Shown: one piece after another, positions 58,058 to 64,000 of the stretch
Position numbering within the stretch: position 1 is the stretch's first letter
How the letters are laid out: each line of letters begins with the position of its first letter
NCBI GenBank assembly: GCA_039105265.1
Contig: JAPFFF010000008.1
Coordinates: 4,960,001 to 5,024,000 of the forward strand
DNA: 64,000 nucleotides
Direction of reading: 5' to 3'
DNA from: Tritrichomonas musculus
Taxonomy: Eukaryota > Parabasalia > Tritrichomonadida > Tritrichomonadidae
Notes under the pieces: model-generated
Databases searched by the model: none
What the model was told of the DNA's origin: nothing
Seen by the model: only the letters and a program-made list of their open reading frames with translations
Program-made: the position numbers and the translations under genes

Positions 58058-58902
58058 CAATTACTTTAACGCACTATGAAAAGACGATCAATATTTGAAT
58101 TTTTTGTTATCGAATAACGATTATAAAATATTGAAAAATATGAAATGATGTTAATGAATATATCCAAATATATCATAAACAAAATTAAGCAATGGCATTT
58201 AAATTCAGATCAGCCAACATTAACAGAAGATCTTGAAGAAAGTATTTCAATCTAAACAGATAGAAAAAATCAATTTAAAATATTCTTGATATATGTGGTG
58301 GTAAATATTGATCTATTTATTGTTGATTGTTCTGAATTAATGAGTCTTCTTATCTCTATCTCATTTTTTCCAGATTACTGCTACTTTAATATAGTACGAT
58401 TTGGAGTAAATTCTTATTCCTCTCTTTGAAAAACCAGTTTTATATACAAAAGAAAATATTGAAATTGGATTTAATTTGGCTAACACGATAAAATTTTTCA
58501 GATTATTTATCATTAAATTTTATACATTATTGATTTTTAGCAAACAGATTAAATTGATTTTAAGTTTAGAAAAGAAATGAAAATAAATTCAAAGATTTAT
58601 TTGATATAGAAAATGACATGAAATTGATTATGAAATAATATTATCAAAATCGTATATAATAAAATCGTTTGCAAACATTTTGTTTTGATGATTTATGCGT
58701 TGGATGTCATTTGGTAGAATATTTTTTCTCGTGAAATATTAAAAAATTAAAGATAGATCTTAATATTTTTATATATTATAATAAAGAACACTTTGTTAAA
58801 ATAAAAAAGAAGAAATATTTATGATATAAGAAGTACTATTAAAAAGAGATATGTTTAAACTAGCTTATTAAAAAAAACTATTTATGAAATTATCTAATAA
58901 AA
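58058..58902. other. Intergenic region, no recognised gene
   Basis: About 845 bp upstream of the chromodomain gene. AACGATTATAAAATATTG near 58105 is a candidate promoter motif. Some stretches (58180-58260, 58320-58400) are less AT-skewed and could be remnants, but I recognise none. Confidence 0.35.
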
Positions 58903-59019
58903 ATGATTGTAACTGTAATTGATCTTGGCACTGCATATCCATGCGTATGTGCCTACCATAACAACAAAGTTGACACAATTACCAAAGATATCGGCAACAG
59001 GACAACTCCATCATATTGA
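58903..59019 (+). pseudogene. Hsp70 N-terminal fragment
   Basis: A 38-codon open stretch from the ATG at 58903 to a TGA at 59017-59019. It reads [20 protein letters not shown] and then [17 protein letters not shown], which is the ATPase N-terminal block of Hsp70 (consensus IDLGTTYSCVxVxxNxKVEI ... GNRTTPSY) with the phosphate-loop Thr changed to Ala. Nothing of the remaining ~600 residues follows. It is a truncated host-gene fragment, possibly left by gene conversion or transposition. Confidence 0.85.
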
Positions 59020-59422
59020 GGATGAAGTCAAGAACTAAGTCATATATATATATATGACTTGTAGTATAAATGATCTTTACAATATGTATTACTGGATTTG
59101 AAGTATTAAAAATAAATATGAATATTAAAAATAATAAATTTTTATAAGATTGAACAAATATATCCTAATCTTGTTCAATGATGATATCATTAGTGTAAAT
59201 ACTTTTATATCCATCGAATTACTGAAAAATGTTGTATATATTCTTTTCGTTGATTTCATAATATAACCTCTCTAAAGTGTCAATAAAATTCATTGTGTTG
59301 CCAGCCAACAATAAATGAAGTTAAATCGCATTTTTATTATAGTGACTTCGGATAATTTTAAAAAACTTTAAAAGTTTGATTCAAATAATCGGCTTATTTG
59401 AAAATTTTTAAAAATTTACATA
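59020..59422. other. Spacer
   Basis: About 400 bp upstream of the large right-edge gene, AT-rich with a (TA)n run at 59040-59052. No other feature is seen. Confidence 0.4.
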
Positions 59423-62400
59423 TGGATGGATCACCTCCAATCCCTCCATCTCTTCAAGATATTAACTACGATTCAGATGGAAAGATTTTTGATATGTCTT
59501 TTTTCAAAATAGTAAATTCATATGCTAAAAGTCAAGAATTAATGAAATTAACATCGCTCGAAATAAAAGAACGACCATCTCCTGATCTTATTTTACGCGA
59601 GTTACTAAACTCACAACTTCCTGATGGCACGCTTGCATATCCAATTGAGATTCAAGAAATTATATCAAACTGCATTTCTTCTTTTATTTCGGAACCATTT
59701 GAAGGTATGTCGCTTTTTGAACGAAGATTTGCAATAATTGATGAAAAAATTGCAGATCATTTTCAAATTAAAAATTCTTCAGAAAACGAAATTAAAAAGA
59801 ACAAAAGCAATGAATCGAAACGAGAAATACCTATCGAGAATTCCTTAAGTGGTATTATGTTCTATTCTTTTGCGAATACGATTGACTTCTCAACTGCTTC
59901 AACCGATTTTGTAATTAATTTTTTAAAATCCATTGAAAATATCTTTCTCCAACAATTTAATAAATCAAAATTAGAAGTTTCAAAAAGTGCGATTTATTCC
60001 ACTAATAAAGTGTTCAGACAAATATATTCAAACGAGAAATTTAATAATATTCCTGAATTAAATTATTTAACTCAGAATTTGTCATTTTTGCTTGCAAAAA
60101 TTTTAAACACGGTGAATCCTTTGCTCATTCATTTTAAAAAAATATTAAAATACCGAAACTCAATTCAGCTTCAACATATTGATTTTGATAAATATTTACC
60201 GCCAACCGAATCAACATTTTGCAAAAATCTAATTGTATTAAAGGGTGTTAAAAAGATTAAGCATATTTCATATGCAAACTTGCATACTCTTACTGCAATT
60301 GCTGATGATAACTCTCTCTATTTTATTAATACATCAGATTTTAGCTGTTCAAAGAAAGAAAATATTAAAATCACAAGTGACAAATTTGCAATATCTCTTA
60401 ATTATATTTTAGAAAAAACTTCGCAAAATGACGAAACATATAAATTATACTCTATTGATCAATCAGCCAAATTGGAAAAAAATATTGTTATTCCTATTGA
60501 TCAAAGAGGCCACCTCCTTTTTGTTTGGGGTGATAATGATGTCTTTCATTTTATCACTGAAATTGAAGTTGATAAATTTGGCTACTTTTATTTTAAAGCC
60601 CCAGATGGCAAACTTAGTGAAATGAGAATTATTCATTTCAAATTCCCTAAAGGATCGCGAAAATTAACGCATGCAATTAATTTAGAAAATGGAGGACTAC
60701 TTCTCAATTTTGATAATTCGCCTTTTGATGTCGAATACGATTTGGAAAAGGAAATGGCCACCAAAGAGTTGGGATCAACCTTTTGCAGTAATAAAAATTG
60801 CGTATCAGCAACATATCGTGGCGAGCAATATACATATATCCGAAATAGTAACGAAATTTTTCTTAACATCAATACAAACTCGCTTATTCCTCATTTTCAA
60901 GATTATCCTCCTGATAAGGAGGCAGAAGAGAATTGCGACAACGACGATTGCAGCAATGAAGATTATATTACTACTCTTCTAGGCGAACTGAAATTGAGAT
61001 TAACTGAATTATTAGATAAAATTATTTCTGATGCAACAGCGTCATCAATTCCGTATTTATCAAGCTCAGGTCTGAACAAATTTTTCACAGATGAATCTAA
61101 ATCAGCAATAGAAGATATTTTACCGATTTGTTTTGACATAATTTCATCAGATCAAAAATATGACAATGTTGAATTTCTTGATGTTTTAATTTTGATTTTA
61201 ATTGCTTGCTTATATTCAAATTCAGATGATCTTGAAGATGAGCAACGATTGAAAATACTTGATTTATATGAGAAAATATTCTTTTCAGACTTACCAGTTA
61301 AATATCCGCAATTACAAACGCATATTATTCTCTCTCTTACATTGTCCATGCATACTCTATATTCGGACGATTATTCTTTTATCAAAAAGTTCTTTGATGC
61401 AATAATTCAAAACCCTGAAAGATTAAATAATTTCCAGAATTCAAACTGTATGCTTATCCTTTGTCAAATGCCAGCAATTTTGTACATAGTAGATGAACAT
61501 TTTTATGAGATTTTATTAGAGCATTTCCCATCAAAAATAATTCAATCATTAATGTTCAAGATCATCAATTCCTTTTTCAAAGAAATTTCAAATGTCAAAT
61601 CGCACAAAATTCCTAAGCATTTTTTGGATGTACTTATACCTTATTTAATGGGATGTGCTAATCAATCCTATGATTCATCAAATGATTATTTCAAAATTTT
61701 GTTTCAAATTGCAATTCAAATGCTTTCATTGAAAGATAACTTTTTACCTTTTGCTTTTGCTGAGATTGTTGCTCCCAAATTGCCTCTTATATATCAAAAT
61801 TTGGTAAATTATAATAAATTATTTAAAGAATCAGAAGAACGATATTCGAATTTAATTAATCATGACTATAAAAAGCAAACAATTCAATATGTATTTGAAT
61901 CGCAGCATTATTCAAGCCAAAGGCCAACGTATCAATTATCCTATCAATTTCCAGGAGCAAGTGAAATCCAAGTTATTTTTGACAAAAGATGTCGAATTAC
62001 GCAACAGACGGACTTTACAATTGAATACATTGGCTTTGATGGTCAAAAAGTTACCAAGAAGATAATGAGTGAAAGAAATCGCCGACCAGGACTCACTGAT
62101 TTTACAATTCCATCCAATGCAGTTACCATCAATTACCGTACCAATCGTTATCAGTATGCCTGGGGTGTTCATGTTACGTTCAAGGCTGAAGTATTAGCTG
62201 ACAAATTTGAATTTGCGCCAGATTTCACCCAATTCCTCTTCAGCTACTTCACCCACCTGATTGGCAAGTATCTAGGATGCGGCCTTATTAGTTTGCCGAT
62301 GACTGAACGCGAAGAAGAATGTAAAGTCCTCCTACAAAGCAACATCCTTCAGCACACAACGCCAGATCAGATGTTGTTGATACAGCAAAACCAGTCCAAT

Positions 62401-64000
62401 CAAGAAAAGGACTCAAACTTGTCACTGAAACCGAAAGCGAGAACAAATGGCAAGAAATCGGACGACATTGTTAAAAGAAAATCAATTTCAAGAGGTTTGA
62501 GCTTCAATATTTCTGAATCTTCTTTTCCTTCTGAAATTTTGAAAGGATTTTTGAATGACATAAACAGCGCAGAGTTCAAGAAAGATGGCGCTGCATCTGT
62601 CCTCTTTGAGCACATGTACAAAAAAGTTCCTTGCAGGCATCGAACAAGAATTGTCCCTGAAATATCAGCTGTTGAAAAAGCTGCTGCTGCTGTAATGATC
62701 AAGCATTTGGGTGTTGCAAGCGAAGCCCTTTCATATGCACAAATATTGTCATCAGAGCCAAACACTCCTGTTCCGCCAAACTTGCATCGAATCTGGCAAG
62801 CTCTGTACAAGATCAGGCTTCAACTGTACAACTTAATGCAGCATGCCAAAATAAACTCAACACAAACAAACAACAACAACGATAATAATAATAATAATAA
62901 TAATAATAGTGATATGGATTCGTTGTTCTTGGGTAAAACTAACGAATGCCTCTTGAAATGCAACTTTTTGCTGAGTAATGAGCCAATCTTGAGAATCATG
63001 ATTAACGAATCTAAAGAAAATTATGAAAAGAAGCAGACAATGGAAATTGCAATCAACGAACTTGTCAACTTCATCATGTCTTCAGTCAAGTTCACCGAGA
63101 TAAAAGCACTCGTCGAGCTGAGGAAGGAAAGATTCGCAATTAGAATGAGAGCCTTGAATCTAATCCACCAGCTTTCCAAAGAACTTGGAATGGTAACGAA
63201 TGCGACGTTGATTAATTCAATCATTCCGATCATCACTCGTGTTCTTCAAGACAAAAGCGACATAAATTCGCTTCCATTGACGATGATTAATGAATTTAAC
63301 CAATCGATTTCGGCCTTGTTTACTCATTTCATCGACTCGTTCCTCGATGTGAAGAAGCATTTGCTTGTTCGTCTTACGTATGCGAATGCTTTATCGGCTC
63401 CGTTCATCAAGTACTTCAATGATGAGCAAATAGAGAAGACAATCAATGACCTGAAGACACTTCTCTATGAAAACATCACGAATAATGATAACAACAACAA
63501 CAATAACAATAATAATAATAATAGTGATGTTATTCCTAAGAGTAATTTGAAGTCATTTGGTTATGTTATTTGTATGCTCATTGCCAAGATGTCTTTGTCT
63601 GTTTCTTCTAATATTTTGCCACTTTTTAGCTCATTCCTCAAAGACGATTCAATGTTAAACGAGGAAGTTACAAACTTGCTCATTTTGGTAATGACATATT
63701 TGATCCAATCGCATCCTGAATTCCAATTTGATGACATTAAATACTTGCTTAAAATGTTGTCAAATGAAAGTATTCTTCCAAGGGTTGCTTCGTCCATTTT
63801 CTATTTCATTGGCCAATATCTTTGTTCAACCAATATTTCGCCAAGCAAATTGGAATCCTTTAAGTTCAAGTTTCATGCAACCAAGATGAACTTCAATGCA
63901 TTTGTTAAGTTCATTTTAAAGAACATTGGTCAAGCATACTTAAAGAACGACTTAGATTTCATCACTGAAACGAGTTCAATTAAAGAATGTAATCTTTTCA
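59423..64000 (+). CDS. Very large protein with ZZEF1/HECTD4-type discoidin-like domain (partial at right edge)
   Basis: Open from the ATG at 59423 (MDGSPPIPPSLQDINYDSDG) to the window edge, 1,526 codons with no stop; the end lies outside. Helical repeats fill most of it. A beta-rich ligand-binding-like domain lies at about 820-930: YQFPGASEIQVIFDKRCRI ... DFTIEYIGFDGQ ... AVTINYRTNRYQYAWGVHVTF. It matches the domain (FDxxS ... F-x-WGYxxxV) of ZZEF1, HECTD4, HERC1-like and related ubiquitin-pathway proteins. If the missing C terminus holds a HECT domain it would be an E3 ligase; this cannot be seen here. Two Asn runs (AAT microsatellites at about 62881-62910 and 63487-63525) vary in such genes. 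Confidence 0.8.

Noticed and set aside
1-64000. tRNA, 5S rRNA and other structured RNAs
   Set aside because: I looked for tRNA-like B-box and cloverleaf sequences and conserved rRNA stretches by eye and saw none. A covariance-model scan could still find some.

Overview
The window is AT-rich nuclear DNA of a flagellated parabasalid protist, most likely Tritrichomonas (T. foetus or a close relative). Grounds: short gene-dense intergenic spacers; nearly intronless genes, with one tiny 23-nt intron; kinase and kinase-Sel1 proteins; a DUF3447-ankyrin/BspA-type LRR relic; a tectonic-like cilium protein; and very AT-rich DNA between genes. No rRNA, tRNA or CRISPR array was recognised. The genus is an inference; a species call would need a search.

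Layout. 0-9 kb holds ordinary host genes: a tandem two-kinase protein, a condensation/acyltransferase-type enzyme, a small flavin-reductase-like protein, a tectonic-like protein and an FCP1/SCP-type phosphatase. 10-22.4 kb is an accessory island of mobile DNA with almost no host genes. It contains a MULE-like MITE with a 10-bp target duplication, a TA-flanked MITE, a decayed pogo/Tigger-type transposase, a ~310-bp MITE split by a young-looking 5.15-kb element, a hAT-type MITE with a perfect 8-bp duplication, and a 2.26-kb TA-flanked inverted-repeat element carrying an ~855-bp Asn/Ser/Asp-type minisatellite. 22.4-64 kb is host DNA again: rhomboid protease, RNase H2 subunit B, YjbQ family, a long KKEEP-repeat protein, a coiled-coil protein, an importin-beta-like protein, a Zn-phospholipase-C-like protein, WDR17, a DUF3447/LRR pseudogene, an amino-acid transporter, a TMEM222 homologue, two unknowns, a spliced KxDL-like gene, a kinase-Sel1 protein, an ABCA-type half transporter, a CARMIL-like LRR protein, an HP1-like chromodomain protein, an Hsp70 fragment, and a very large open gene with a discoidin/ZZEF1-HECTD4-like domain that runs off the right edge.

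The most unusual object is the 5,149-bp element at 12658-17806. It has perfect 56-bp terminal inverted repeats and a 5-bp target duplication. It encodes a stand-alone CRESS-type HUH (Rep) nuclease, a separate superfamily-3 helicase, an HNH nuclease and a small basic DNA-binding protein, and carries a 4.5-copy 26-bp iteron array. No integrase or DDE transposase was seen inside it. It sits within an older short element whose ends share the same first bases, so the two look like an autonomous and a non-autonomous member of one family.
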